Position numbers and translations under genes: made by a program. Below, piece by piece: positions 20,448-29,566 of a stretch of 64,000 nt of DNA. The notes beneath the pieces were generated by a model. That model was given only the letters and a program-made list of their open reading frames with translations, was not told where the DNA came from and did not search any database. The stretch is from Shewanella marisflavi (GTDB lineage: Bacteria > Pseudomonadota > Gammaproteobacteria > Enterobacterales > Shewanellaceae): the NCBI RefSeq assembly GCF_023283925.1, contig NZ_JAKIKX010000007.1:1-64000 (forward strand), read 5' to 3'. Numbering within the stretch: the first letter of the stretch is position 1; each line of letters opens with the position of its first letter.

Positions 20448-20802
20448 GGGATCTTCTCTCTAAGGTCAATATAAGTTCAATAATGGCCTTATTGTAAACC
20501 AAGCATTGTACAAAGACCGAGGAATCTGCACTTAAACTGACAAACTGGGATTTAGCGACTAAATTCAATCGGTTAATCTGATGGTTTTTGTATTGATTGT
20601 ATTGTTTGAAATGACTATTTAAATCATTGATTAATATTGGCTAATTGGTTTTACCTTTGTTTTGTTTTGGGTGATTGTTTGTGATCGGTGTCAAATGTTT
20701 TGCTATGCCTGGGTGAGTTGTCTCACGCTTTTTAGGCTTATTGGTAGGCAGCTCAATTCTTGTTGGTATGGTGTAGATCCCGACACTAGGCGCAGAAAGA
20801 TC
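20448..20802. other. Divergent control region between prmA and the fumarate reductase operon
   Basis: 355 nt with no gene. It is A+T-rich around 20580-20670 and holds one good CRP-like site (20680-20695). The promoters of prmA and of the first cytochrome b gene must lie here; I could not place their -10 and -35 boxes with confidence. Confidence 0.5.
20680..20695 (+). promoter_or_regulatory. CRP-like site upstream of the fumarate reductase operon
   Basis: TGTGATCGGTGTCAAA matches 9 of the 10 key bases of TGTGA-N6-TCACA. It is 107 nt upstream of the first frd gene, a distance compatible with activation. CRP controls anaerobic respiratory genes including fumarate reduction in Shewanella. Confidence 0.6.
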
Positions 20803-21525
20803 ATGAAGGTTAAAAGCTTGCAATATCACCACACTCATTACGCTGCTTTGGGCAGTCCCTGGTCAGCTAAGGCCGATAAAATACAGAGTGCCACCGGCAT
20901 TTTGCTGGGTTGCTTTTTATTGGCGCATTTGCATTTTGAGTCGAGTATTCTCTTTGGTAAAGAGACCTTCTATCACGTAGTGCAGTTTCTCGAAGGTGGC
21001 ATGTTTAGTAGCACAGGTCACGGCATGCCTATCGTCACTAAGGTGTTCTCCATCTTTATCATGCTGGTGGTGATGTTGCATGCGGCGGTGGCATTACGTC
21101 GCTTCCCGGCACAACTCGGCCAATGGCGAGCGCTGCGCAATCATATGCAGGGGATCAAACATAAAGACAGTCATGCCTGGTTCTGGCAGTTGGTGACTGG
21201 GTTTATCCTGTTTTTCCTGGCGCCGGTGCATATTTTTACCATGATCACCAATCCAGAGATTGGTCCGCATCTGTCGGCGGAGCGTGTTTATCATGCTAAT
21301 GCCTGGCTACTTTATGCGTTGTTGTTACCAGCAGTAGTGATCCACGCCATGATAGGCCTGTACCGCGTAGCGGTGAAATGGGGACTCGTTCGTCAGCGTA
21401 AGGGGTTAAGAAAGGCGGTTAAAGTATTGATTGTTTACCTGATGACCCTAGGTATATTGAGTCTGGTTTCTTATATCATGATAGGTCAATCACTGACCTT
21501 GCCAGTTACACCATTTGTGCCATAA
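20803..21525 (+). CDS. frdC: Fumarate reductase diheme cytochrome b subunit (first copy)
   Basis: 240 residues from the ATG at 20803. The Wolinella-type FrdC fold with five transmembrane helices anchors FrdAB and passes electrons from menaquinol. The four heme ligands can be matched to Wolinella FrdC: the His of LLAHLHF, MLHAAVALRRFP, APVHIFTM and VIHAMIGLYRVAVKW. The menaquinol-site glutamate (E66 in Wolinella) aligns with the E of FLEGG. The residue two before the fourth ligand is valine or isoleucine here, where Wolinella has Glu180 of the proton-transferring E-pathway. It is followed after 153 nt by a second full-length homologue, so the complex may exist in two forms. Confidence 0.88.
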   Translation: MKVKSLQYHHTHYAALGSPWSAKADKIQSATGILLGCFLLAHLHFESSILFGKETFYHVVQFLEGGMFSSTGHGMPIVTKVFSIFIMLVVMLHAAVALRRFPAQLGQWRALRNHMQGIKHKDSHAWFWQLVTGFILFFLAPVHIFTMITNPEIGPHLSAERVYHANAWLLYALLLPAVVIHAMIGLYRVAVKWGLVRQRKGLRKAVKVLIVYLMTLGILSLVSYIMIGQSLTLPVTPFVP

Positions 21526-21574
21526 CTGTGTAAGCCCTAGGTAGATTAGCAATTTATAAAATATCGGATTGTGT

Positions 21575-21590
21575 TTTGATCTATCTCACG
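21575..21590 (+). promoter_or_regulatory. Weak CRP/FNR-like site before the second cytochrome b gene
   Basis: TTTGATCTATCTCACG matches TGTGA-N6-TCACA at 8 of 10 bases, and TTGAT resembles an FNR half site. It lies in the 153-nt gap between the two cytochrome b genes, which is long enough for an internal promoter. A weak call. Confidence 0.35.
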
Positions 21591-21678
21591 GTTTTTGTTG
21601 GGTTTGTGAGCGACATTAAGGCTAGCGTTTGTCTATTTAGTAAGTCACGCCCCTTTCCCACTATTCACAGGAGTGCCT

Positions 21679-22350
21679 ATGTCGCTGACAAAGAAAAATA
21701 ATAATGTAAGCGGTTGGCTCGATATGAGTCAGAGTGTTACCGGTGTCATCTTAGCCCTGTTTCTATGGACGCATCTGATTTTAGTGTCATCTATTCTGCT
21801 TGGTGCCGATGCAATGACTTTTGTGGCCCGTACCATGGAGTTGAGTTTCCTAAGTGCTGACGGTCATGGCTATCCCTGGGTGGTGTCGGTCATTGCCATC
21901 ATAGTGGCGCTATTGGCTCTGCTTCATGTGTTGGTCGCCATACATAAGATGCCGCTGAACTTGCAGCAACAAAGGGCACTCAGAAAGCAGATGAGCGTGA
22001 TCCACCACGACGATACCAAGTTATGGGTATGGCAGGCGATCACAGGTGTGGGCATTTTTTTGTTGTTGCCTGTGCATTTATGGTTAATTGGTAGTGCGCC
22101 TGAAACCATAGGCCCTGTGGGTAGTGCCGATCGCATCTGGAATCAAGGGGTGTGGATGGTCTATCTGCCTCTGCTCTTGTGTGTCGAATTGCATGCCGCC
22201 ATTGGCATCTATCGCGTGGCCATTAAATGGGGGGCTAGACGAGCCATCGACGCCCGCGCCCGAATTAGAAAAATAAAAACCATAGTGAGTGTGGTGTTTG
22301 TGGTAATTGGTTTGGCCTCTTTGCTGGCCTTCCTGCCCTACGCCAGTTAA
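21679..22350 (+). CDS. Fumarate reductase diheme cytochrome b subunit (second copy)
   Basis: 223 residues from the ATG at 21679, with AGGAG 7 nt upstream; a GTG at 21673 overlaps that site. A homologue of the preceding gene and of Wolinella FrdC. All four heme histidines are present (LWTHLIL, LLHVLVAIHKMP, LPVHLWLI, VELHAAIGIYRVAIKWG). It keeps the glutamate two residues before the fourth ligand (VELH, E-pathway) and a glutamate at the menaquinol site (TMELSF). It is the more Wolinella-like copy and lies 46 nt before frdA. Confidence 0.88.
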   Translation: MSLTKKNNNVSGWLDMSQSVTGVILALFLWTHLILVSSILLGADAMTFVARTMELSFLSADGHGYPWVVSVIAIIVALLALLHVLVAIHKMPLNLQQQRALRKQMSVIHHDDTKLWVWQAITGVGIFLLLPVHLWLIGSAPETIGPVGSADRIWNQGVWMVYLPLLLCVELHAAIGIYRVAIKWGARRAIDARARIRKIKTIVSVVFVVIGLASLLAFLPYAS

Positions 22351-22396
22351 TCGATTTGAAAGTAATGTGATCTCTCATCCCTCGTAAGGAGCAAGT

Positions 22397-24403
22397 GTGA
22401 AACTGATATATACCGATTCTCTAGTCGTTGGTGCCGGGTTGGCCGGACTAAGGGTCGCCATCGCGTCGAAAGAGCGCGGCTTGGATACCCTGGTACTATC
22501 GCTGATCCCCGCCAAGCGTTCGCATTCGGCCGCGGCCCAGGGAGGCATGCAGGCCAGTCTGGGGAATACCGTTAAAGGCATGGGAGATGATGAGGACGTA
22601 CATTTCCAAGATACGGTAAAGGGATCGGACTGGGGCTGTGATCAGGAAGTGGCGCGCATGTTTGCACACTGCGCCCCTAAAGCGGTGCGTGAGCTGGCCA
22701 ACTGGGGCGTGCCCTGGACACGTGTCACCAAGGGGCCTCGTCAGGTGGTTGTTAATGCCGAGAAGGTCACCATCGAAGAGGCAGAAGAGGCTCATGGTCT
22801 GATCAACGCCCGTGATTTTGGCGGCACCAAGAAGTGGCGCACCTGTTATACCGCAGACGGCACCGGCCACTCGCTGCTCTACGCCGTCGACAACAAGGCG
22901 ATCTCTCTCGATATCCCGGTACATGAAAGGGTTGAGGCGCTGGCACTGATCCACGATGGCAAGCGTTGTCACGGAGTCGTGGCCAGATGTTTGATCACAG
23001 GTGAACTGCGCGCCTATGTTGCTAAGTCGACCACTATTGCCACCGGCGGTTATGGCCGTATTTATGAGGTCTCCACCAACGCGATCATCTGCGAAGGAAT
23101 AGGGCAGGCGTTGGCGCTGGAAACTGGCGTGGCGACACTGGGGAATATGGAAGCGGTGCAGTTCCACCCAACGGCGATTGTGCCTGTGGGGATTCTGACT
23201 ACCGAAGGTTGCCGTGGTGACGGCGGCTTGCTCAGAGACAAAGATGGCCACCGTTTCATGCCAGACTATGAGCCGGAGAAGAAGGAATTGGCCTCGCGTG
23301 ATGTGGTGTCTCGCCGCATGACGGAGCATATGCGTAAAGGTAAAGGGGTCGATAGCCCTTATGGTCCACACCTATGGCTGGATATTACCCTGCTTGGTCG
23401 CAAACACGTGGAAACTAACCTGCGTGAAGTCAAAGAGATCTGCGAGAACTTCTTAGGGATAGATCCAGCGAAAGATTGGATCCCCGTGCGTCCGACCCAG
23501 CACTACTCTATGGGCGGTATTCGTACCGATGCCAAGGGGCAGAGTCCGCAGCTAAAGGGTCTGTTTAGCGTAGGCGAAGCGGCCTGTTGGGATATGCACG
23601 GTTTTAACCGTCTGGGGGGCAACTCGCTGGCGGAAACGGTTGTTGGCGGCATGATTATTGGTAAGTATGTGGCCGACTTCTGTGAAGAGAATACGCTTGA
23701 GATAGATACCTCACTTGCTGAGCGTTTCGTGGCTCAGGTGCGTGATGAAATCGATGGCCTGGTCGAGGGGCAGGGCACTGAATCTGCATTTGAGATCAAG
23801 CGTGAGATGCAGCGCATTATGATGGATTATGTGGGGATCTTCCGCAATGGCCCTGAGCTGACCAAGGCGGTTAAAGAGTTAGAGGCGCTGCTTATTCGCT
23901 CGCGCAACCTTGGCCTTAAGTGTAAGAAGCGTCATGCCAACCCAGAGCTGGTGGAAGCCCTTAGGGTTAAGCGCATGCTGAAGGTAGCGTTAACCGTTGC
24001 CTGTGGCGCCGAGGCCCGTACCGAGAGTCGTGGTGCCCATGCCCGTGAGGACTATCCTCAGCGTAACGATAAAGAGTGGCTTAACCGCACGCTCTCCTCC
24101 TGGCCAAGCGTTGATGCGACGCGACCAAAGCTGGATTATGAGCAGCTGGATGTGATGAAGATGGAGTTGCCACCTGGCTATCGCGGTTATGGCATCAATA
24201 ACGCGATTGCGCATCCAGATACCGAGAAGCGTGAAAAAGAGATCGTCGAGATCCTCAGTAGCCTGGGTGATAACGCCGATCGCTATGAGCGTCAGCACGC
24301 CTTGATGCCATTTGAAGTACCAGAATCCCTTAGAGAAAAGAATGAGCGTTTGCATGATAAGCCGCTCGGAACTAGCAAGCAGCTTGGAGAAGAAAGCAAA
24401 TGA
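22397..24403 (+). CDS. frdA: Fumarate reductase flavoprotein subunit
   Basis: 668 residues, cytoplasmic face of the membrane complex, reducing fumarate to succinate at covalently bound FAD. The N-terminal dinucleotide motif is [10 protein letters not shown]. The FAD-attachment region is [15 protein letters not shown], with the expected histidine. Active-site segments include the TEGCRGDGG loop, HYSMGGI and [11 protein letters not shown]. The long Wolinella-type C-terminus is present. It starts with GTG at 22397 after AAGGAG. It overlaps frdB by 4 nt. It differs from the soluble periplasmic flavocytochrome c fumarate reductase (FccA) typical of Shewanella, so the operon may serve fumarate reduction, succinate oxidation or both. 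Confidence 0.93.
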   Translation: MKLIYTDSLVVGAGLAGLRVAIASKERGLDTLVLSLIPAKRSHSAAAQGGMQASLGNTVKGMGDDEDVHFQDTVKGSDWGCDQEVARMFAHCAPKAVRELANWGVPWTRVTKGPRQVVVNAEKVTIEEAEEAHGLINARDFGGTKKWRTCYTADGTGHSLLYAVDNKAISLDIPVHERVEALALIHDGKRCHGVVARCLITGELRAYVAKSTTIATGGYGRIYEVSTNAIICEGIGQALALETGVATLGNMEAVQFHPTAIVPVGILTTEGCRGDGGLLRDKDGHRFMPDYEPEKKELASRDVVSRRMTEHMRKGKGVDSPYGPHLWLDITLLGRKHVETNLREVKEICENFLGIDPAKDWIPVRPTQHYSMGGIRTDAKGQSPQLKGLFSVGEAACWDMHGFNRLGGNSLAETVVGGMIIGKYVADFCEENTLEIDTSLAERFVAQVRDEIDGLVEGQGTESAFEIKREMQRIMMDYVGIFRNGPELTKAVKELEALLIRSRNLGLKCKKRHANPELVEALRVKRMLKVALTVACGAEARTESRGAHAREDYPQRNDKEWLNRTLSSWPSVDATRPKLDYEQLDVMKMELPPGYRGYGINNAIAHPDTEKREKEIVEILSSLGDNADRYERQHALMPFEVPESLREKNERLHDKPLGTSKQLGEESK

Positions 24404-25131
24404 GTCAGGGCCGTACACTAACTTTTAACATTTTTCGTTATGACCCTCAGGTGCCAGACGATAAGCCCAAGATGGTCAAGTATCAGCTGGAAGAGGCGCC
24501 GGGCATGACAGTCTTTATTGCGCTGAATATGTTGCGGGAGCAGCAAGACCCCTCTTTGCAGTTCGATTTCGTTTGCCGCGCCGGGATCTGCGGCAGCTGC
24601 GCCATGGTGATTAATGGTTATCCGACCTTGGCCTGCCGTACGCTGACCAGCAAATATCCTAAGGGTGAGATCACTTTAATGCCCCTGCCTGGCTTCGAGC
24701 TGATCGGCGACCTGTCGGTCAATACCGGTAAGTTTATGCGCGAGCTGGCGGAGCGTCTCAAGCTTTGGCTGCATCCGAGAAGCGACGAGGTGGATATTCA
24801 TCGTATGGAGGCGCCTATGGCGCCAGAAGAGGCCGCTAAACTTTATGAGTTGGAGCGCTGTGTCGAATGTGGCGTGTGTGTCTCGGCCTGTGCCACTAAG
24901 CAGATGCGCGACACCTTTGTCGGTGCTGTGGGTATGATGAAGATCGCCCGTTTCGAGCTCGACAGCCGTGATGCCCGCAGCGTAGAAGATTTCTACCATG
25001 TGATCGGTAATCAGGATGGGGTGTTTGGTTGTATGACGCTGCTGGGCTGTCAGGACAACTGCCCTAAAGATCTGCCACATATGCAGCAGATTGCCTATCT
25101 CAGACGCAAGATGGCGACCGCGCTAGTATAA
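24400..25131 (+). CDS. frdB: Fumarate reductase iron-sulfur subunit
   Basis: 243 residues with three clusters. A plant-type [2Fe-2S] domain has [15 protein letters not shown] and the later CRT cysteine. The C-terminal ferredoxin domain has [11 protein letters not shown], and the third set lies in [17 protein letters not shown], for [4Fe-4S] and [3Fe-4S]. It carries electrons from the cytochrome b hemes to FrdA. It is translationally coupled to frdA by a 4-nt overlap and is the last gene of the operon. Confidence 0.95.
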   Translation: MSQGRTLTFNIFRYDPQVPDDKPKMVKYQLEEAPGMTVFIALNMLREQQDPSLQFDFVCRAGICGSCAMVINGYPTLACRTLTSKYPKGEITLMPLPGFELIGDLSVNTGKFMRELAERLKLWLHPRSDEVDIHRMEAPMAPEEAAKLYELERCVECGVCVSACATKQMRDTFVGAVGMMKIARFELDSRDARSVEDFYHVIGNQDGVFGCMTLLGCQDNCPKDLPHMQQIAYLRRKMATALV

Positions 25132-25167
25132 GCCGATAGTGCTAAGCCATTTGTGCCAACCTCTGTT

Positions 25168-25197
25168 AAAAAGCCTGCTAAGCAGGCTTTTTTTATT
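25168..25197 (+). terminator. Terminator of the fumarate reductase operon
   Basis: AAAAAGCCTGCT and AGCAGGCTTTTTTT form a stem with a T-run, 37 nt past frdB. Confidence 0.92.
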
Positions 25198-25206
25198 GCC
25201 ATTTAT

Positions 25207-25239
25207 TTACTTTTATCAAAAATATTTTGATAAAAGTAA
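25207..25239. repeat. Perfect 33-nt palindrome upstream of a LysR gene
   Basis: Two perfect 15-nt inverted arms (25207-25221 TTACTTTTATCAAAA; 25225-25239 its complement) are separated by ATA. It lies 9 nt after the frdB terminator and 70 nt before the LysR start. It is too A+T-rich and lacks the T-run of a terminator. LysR-type regulators bind dyads with a T-N11-A core, and ATC-N11-GAT is present here, so an autoregulatory operator is the leading idea. Confidence 0.7.
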
Positions 25240-25308
25240 GGTTTTTGACCAGTCTATGCTTAATTGGGGACACAGACAGAGAACGCCTAAGACGGTGGGA
25301 ATGTGGCG

Positions 25309-26220
25309 ATGCAAGTTAATGATCTATTGTTATTTGTGCGAGTTGCCGACTGTGGCAGTTTGACCGCGGCAGCGGTGGAGTTGGAGATCTCTGCGGCGGT
25401 GGCTAGTGCTGGGCTGAAACGGTTGGAGAAGGAGCTAGATACAGTGCTCTTTATTCGTAGCACCCGAAGCCTGCGGCTGACGGATGCGGGTGAGCGCTAC
25501 CTCAGTTATTGTCGCCGTGCGCTGGAGGATCTTAGGTTAGGGGAGCAAGCCCTTGCTTCTGCCAAGTCGCAGATCGCCGGCAAGCTCAGCATAGCGCTTC
25601 CTTCTGATGCCGGGCGTAACTTTATCTTGCCCTGGCTGGACAGCTTGATGGATGAATACCCCAGGTTACAGCTAAGGCTGCATCTGGCAGACAGTCTGAC
25701 TAACTTTTATCATGACAAGATAGATGTGGCGCTGCGTAGCGGTACGCCCAAAGATTCGAGCCTGGTCGCCTTTAAGATCTGTGCTGCAGAGCGTATCTTA
25801 TGTGCCTCGCCTGAGTACCTTAAGGCCCATGGTCGCCCAGAGAGCCTTAGGGATCTGGAACATCATAACTGCTTGTTCTTTATGTTAGATGAACGAACCC
25901 ATGATCAATGGTGTTTCTATAAGGATGGAGAGACTCATAAGGTCCAGGTTTCGGGTAACCGGACTTGCAACGATGCCGAGGTGGCACGTAAATGGGCGTT
26001 GGCGGGTAAGGGGATCGTCTATAAGTCCTCGCTGGATCTGGCTGAGGATTTGGCCGCGGGGGCCTTGGTGCCGCTAATGAGACAATATAGTGGCGAGAGT
26101 GCCGACCTGTATCTGGTGTGCCCTGGCCGGCAACATGTGACGCCTGTGGTGCTGGCCCTGCGAGATGACTTGCGGCGCCGCTGTCAGCAAAGGCTCAAGA
26201 CTTTTGAGGCAGCGCTATAA
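25309..26220 (+). CDS. LysR-family transcriptional regulator
   Basis: 303 residues from the ATG at 25309, 8 nt after GGTGGGA; a GTG at 25303 is an alternative. The N-terminal winged helix-turn-helix (about 1-60) has the family pattern FVRVADCGSLTAAAVELEIS...ASAGLKRLEKEL...RSTRSLRLTDAG. The C-terminal effector domain resembles the CrgA/PtxR-like subgroup. The target is unknown. No divergent gene lies beside it, so the palindrome upstream suggests self-regulation. It ends at a terminator shared with rho. Confidence 0.9.
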   Translation: MQVNDLLLFVRVADCGSLTAAAVELEISAAVASAGLKRLEKELDTVLFIRSTRSLRLTDAGERYLSYCRRALEDLRLGEQALASAKSQIAGKLSIALPSDAGRNFILPWLDSLMDEYPRLQLRLHLADSLTNFYHDKIDVALRSGTPKDSSLVAFKICAAERILCASPEYLKAHGRPESLRDLEHHNCLFFMLDERTHDQWCFYKDGETHKVQVSGNRTCNDAEVARKWALAGKGIVYKSSLDLAEDLAAGALVPLMRQYSGESADLYLVCPGRQHVTPVVLALRDDLRRRCQQRLKTFEAAL

Positions 26221-26250
26221 AAAAAGCCGCATTAAGCGGCTTTTTTTATT
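26219..26250. terminator. Bidirectional terminator between LysR gene and rho
   Basis: AAAAAGCCGC-ATTAA-GCGGCTTTTTTT. The stem begins at the LysR stop codon and ends 13 nt from the rho stop. A and T runs on both sides allow use on either strand. Confidence 0.92.
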
Positions 26251-26262
26251 CTGAATATGTCT

Positions 26263-27528
26263 TTATGACTTCGCGCGTTTCATCGCGGTAAAGAACTCTT
26301 CATTGGTCTTGGTCATGGCAAGTTTGTCGATGAGGAATTCCATGCCGCTGACTTCATCCATAGGGTTGAGGATCTTACGCAGGATCCACATCTTCTGTAG
26401 CTCTTCTGGTGTGGTCAGCTTCTCTTCGCGACGTGTACCTGAGCGGTTGAAGTCGATGGCCGGGAAGACACGCTTTTCGGCGGCCTTACGAGACAGGTGA
26501 AGTTCCTGGTTACCGGTACCCTTAAACTCTTCGTAGATCACTTCATCCATCTTAGAGCCTGTATCAACCAGTGCAGTGGCGATAATGGTTAAGCTGCCGC
26601 CGTGCTCGATGTTACGTGCTGCGCCGAAGAAGCGCTTAGGACGATGTAGGGCGTTAGCATCCACACCACCGGTAAGTACCTTACCAGATGAAGGGATCAC
26701 TGTGTTGTAGGCACGCGCCAGACGGGTAATAGAGTCCAGCAGGATCACCACATCTTTCTTGTGTTCAACCAGACGCTTGGCCTTCTCGATCACCATTTCG
26801 GCAACCTGTACGTGACGGCTTGCAGGCTCGTCGAAGGTTGAGGCAACAACTTCACCTTTCACCAGACGCTGCATCTCGGTCACTTCTTCAGGACGTTCGT
26901 CGATCAGCAACACCATGAGCACAACTTCTGGGTTGTTGTAGGTGATGCTTTGAGCAATGTTTTGTAGCAGCAGGGTCTTACCGGCCTTTGGTGGCGCGAC
27001 GATTAGGCCACGCTGTCCCTTACCTATAGGTGAACAGAGGTCGAGAATACGGGCGGTAATATCTTCGGTTGAACCGTTACCACGTTCCATACGGATACGT
27101 TCTTCTGCATGAAGTGGGGTTAAGTTTTCGAAGAGGATTTTGCTGCGGGAGTTTTCGGGTTTGTCGAAGTTAACTTCGTTGACTTTCAGTAGTGCGAAAT
27201 ATCGCTCGCCTTCTTTAGGGGGACGGATTTTACCGAAAATGGTATCACCGGTGCGCATGTTGAAGCGGCGAATCTGACTCGGTGAAACATAAATATCATC
27301 TGGTCCCGCTAGGTAAGAACCGTCTGCACTTCGCAGGAAACCAAAACCGTCTTGCAGGATTTCTAATACCCCGCCACCGAAAATATCTTCACCGCTTTTG
27401 GCGTGGGCTTTAAGGATTGCGAAAATAATGTCCTGTTTGCGGGCTCGGGCCATGTTATCGATTTTCATTTCCTGAGCCAGGATGACCAGGTCCGAAATCG
27501 ACTTCTCTTTTAATTCTGATAAATTCAT
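26263..27528 (-). CDS. rho: Transcription termination factor Rho
   Basis: 421 residues, two more than E. coli. The N-terminal RNA-binding OB domain has GFGFLRS. The RecA-like motor has the Walker A segment PPKAGKT, the [13 protein letters not shown] catalytic segment and [13 protein letters not shown]. The R-loop and Q-loop segments are present ([12 protein letters not shown]). It terminates untranslated transcripts. It follows trxA on the same strand after a 232-nt leader, the same neighbours as in E. coli, where rho is autoregulated through its leader. Confidence 0.98.
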   Translation of the reverse strand: MNLSELKEKSISDLVILAQEMKIDNMARARKQDIIFAILKAHAKSGEDIFGGGVLEILQDGFGFLRSADGSYLAGPDDIYVSPSQIRRFNMRTGDTIFGKIRPPKEGERYFALLKVNEVNFDKPENSRSKILFENLTPLHAEERIRMERGNGSTEDITARILDLCSPIGKGQRGLIVAPPKAGKTLLLQNIAQSITYNNPEVVLMVLLIDERPEEVTEMQRLVKGEVVASTFDEPASRHVQVAEMVIEKAKRLVEHKKDVVILLDSITRLARAYNTVIPSSGKVLTGGVDANALHRPKRFFGAARNIEHGGSLTIIATALVDTGSKMDEVIYEEFKGTGNQELHLSRKAAEKRVFPAIDFNRSGTRREEKLTTPEELQKMWILRKILNPMDEVSGMEFLIDKLAMTKTNEEFFTAMKRAKS

Positions 27529-27687
27529 TGTGGTGGGTCTTGTATATTGCGAGACAAAGCTATCTATAGACTAATAGCAATTAAAGTTGTTTGGATATTA
27601 ATCGAAATAGCGAGGTGTGGTTAATGAGAAAGTTTCTGGTTATTAAAGTAGCACTATCGAAGCGAGGCGTCTAGAAATTTAGCGACC

Positions 27688-27720
27688 CTCGACACAATTA
27701 CTTGGCTAAGCTGTGTCGAG
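27688..27720 (-). other. Stem-loop in the trxA-rho intergenic region
   Basis: Perfect 9-bp arms CTCGACACA (27688-27696) and TGTGTCGAG (27712-27720) around a 15-nt loop. No T-run follows on the minus strand. It lies 41 nt past trxA in the segment leading to rho. A role in trxA 3'-end formation or the rho leader is possible. Confidence 0.5.
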
Positions 27721-27729
27721 AATCACTTT

Positions 27730-27749
27730 CTATGACAAAAATGTCATAG
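27730..27749 (-). other. Stem-loop directly after trxA
   Basis: Perfect 8-bp arms CTATGACA and TGTCATAG around a 4-nt loop, starting 12 nt past the trxA stop codon. It is stacked just upstream of the second hairpin at 27688-27720. No T-run. Confidence 0.5.
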
Positions 27750-27760
27750 TGGTCGAGGCA

Positions 27761-28087
27761 TTATAGTTGTGCGTCGATGAACTCTTTCAGTTGAGTCTTA
27801 GAAAGCGCGCCCACTTTAGTGTCGGCTAGCTCACCGTTTTTGAAGATAAGTAGTGTTGGGATACCACGTACACCGTATTTAGCCGGTGAAGCGTTGTTTT
27901 GATCCACGTTTAGCTTAGCGATAGTTACCTTGCCTGCGTACTCGTCTGCAACGTCATCTAGGATTGGCGCAATCATTTTACAAGGGCCACACCATTCAGC
28001 CCAGAAATCAACAAGGACTGGGAGGTCTGATTTCAAAACGTCGTTTTCAAAGCTGTCGTCGCTTAAGGTAATAATTTTATCGCTCAT
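27761..28087 (-). CDS. trxA: Thioredoxin 1
   Basis: 108 residues. The classic active site WCGPC has C33 and C36 after VDFWAEWC. The cis-proline loop is GIPTL and GNxxP-type residues follow. General cytoplasmic dithiol reductant. A good Shine-Dalgarno (GGAG) precedes the ATG. It diverges from rhlB and lies upstream of rho. Confidence 0.98.
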   Translation of the reverse strand: MSDKIITLSDDSFENDVLKSDLPVLVDFWAEWCGPCKMIAPILDDVADEYAGKVTIAKLNVDQNNASPAKYGVRGIPTLLIFKNGELADTKVGALSKTQLKEFIDAQL

Positions 28088-28258
28088 GATGTTCTCCAGT
28101 TAGGTTGCCATTGCTGGTTTGTTAATGGCTTAAGCTGTATATTGGGTCTGAAATTCGCTTTTCAAGAGTTATTCGCGGCTTTCAACGGTCTTTTTTTATT
28201 AGCCGTTATTTCAAACGATCGAGTTCCTTATTGCAACCCTAACTGGTATGCTTGCGCT

Positions 28259-29566
28259 ATGAGCGAAACACATTTAACAAATCAAAAGTTTGCCGACTTT
28301 TCTCTACATCCAGAGATACAACAGGCACTAATCGAAAGCGGCTTTGAATATTGCACGCCTATCCAGGCATTATCATTACCGATTTTACTCCAGCATAAAG
28401 ATATCGCAGGTCAAGCACAGACAGGTACAGGTAAAACTCTGGCTTTTCTGGTCGCCACTTTCAATCATCTGCTAACCACTCCGATCCCTGAGGGACGTCA
28501 AACTAATCAGCCTAGAGCCATAGTGATGGCGCCGACTCGCGAACTGGCCATTCAGATCGCCAAGGACGCTAATTTACTGGCAAAACATACCGGCCTTAAG
28601 GTGGGTATTGTCTATGGCGGCGAGAGCTACGATGTGCAGCGCAAGGTGTTAGATAAAGGCGTTGATATCTTGATTGGTACCACGGGACGTATCATAGATT
28701 ACGTGCGCCAGGGTGTCATTAACCTCAATACCATTCAGGCAGTGGTATTAGATGAGGCCGATCGCATGTTCGATCTTGGCTTTATCAAAGATATTCGCTT
28801 CCTTTTCAGACGCATGCCAGATGCCAATGCGCGTTTGAACATGTTGTTCTCGGCAACCTTATCGATGAAGGTGCAGGAGCTGGCTTATGATCATATGAAT
28901 GATCCTGAGAAAGTGGAAATTGCCCCAAGCGAAAAAACCTCGAAGAATATTACTGAAGAGATCTTCTATCCTTCACAGGAAGAGAAGATGCGCTTGCTGC
29001 TGACCTTGATTGAAGAAGATTGGCCTGAAAAAGCGATTGTATTCTCTAACACTAAGCACAGCTGCGAAAATCTATGGGCGCATCTAGAAGGTGACGGTCA
29101 TCGCGTTGGCTTGCTTACTGGTGATGTGCCACAGAAGAAGCGTATTCGCATTCTTGAGCAGTTCACCTCTGGCGACTTAGATATCTTAGTGGCAACCGAT
29201 GTTGCGGCGCGTGGATTACATATTTCTGATGTGTCGCACGTTTACAACTATGATCTTCCAGATGATTGCGAAGATTATGTACACCGTATCGGTCGTACTG
29301 GGCGTGCAGGTCAAAAAGGGGTCTCTATCAGTTTCGCTTGTGAAGAGTACGCCCTCAACCTGCCGGCTATCGAGAGTTATATTCAACATAGCATTCCTGT
29401 GACCAACTACGACAGCGAGGCGCTGCTCGATGATATTCCACCACCGGTGCGTATTCATCGTAAGCATGCCCCACGTCCTGCCGGGCGCTCTGGTAGCGGT
29501 AAACCCCAAGGTGGTCGTCCGGGCGCACGCCCAAGACGCCATGATAGGACGCGTAGACACAGTTAA
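28259..29566 (+). CDS. rhlB: ATP-dependent RNA helicase RhlB
   Basis: 435 residues from the ATG at 28259, chosen by alignment with E. coli RhlB (MSKTHLTEQKFSDF against [14 protein letters not shown] here); the frame is open further upstream. DEAD-box motifs in order: F and Q motif ([10 protein letters not shown]), [17 protein letters not shown] in [21 protein letters not shown] and [10 protein letters not shown]. The basic Gly/Arg-rich tail is disordered and binds RNA. RhlB is the helicase of the degradosome. Its stop codon overlaps the next start (TAATG). Confidence 0.96.
   Translation: MSETHLTNQKFADFSLHPEIQQALIESGFEYCTPIQALSLPILLQHKDIAGQAQTGTGKTLAFLVATFNHLLTTPIPEGRQTNQPRAIVMAPTRELAIQIAKDANLLAKHTGLKVGIVYGGESYDVQRKVLDKGVDILIGTTGRIIDYVRQGVINLNTIQAVVLDEADRMFDLGFIKDIRFLFRRMPDANARLNMLFSATLSMKVQELAYDHMNDPEKVEIAPSEKTSKNITEEIFYPSQEEKMRLLLTLIEEDWPEKAIVFSNTKHSCENLWAHLEGDGHRVGLLTGDVPQKKRIRILEQFTSGDLDILVATDVAARGLHISDVSHVYNYDLPDDCEDYVHRIGRTGRAGQKGVSISFACEEYALNLPAIESYIQHSIPVTNYDSEALLDDIPPPVRIHRKHAPRPAGRSGSGKPQGGRPGARPRRHDRTRRHS

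Noticed and set aside
22496-23371. Long minus-strand open frame opposite frdA
   Set aside because: It lies wholly inside the conserved frdA coding sequence; its His/Arg/Gln-rich translation is typical of a reverse shadow, with no family features or ribosome-binding site.
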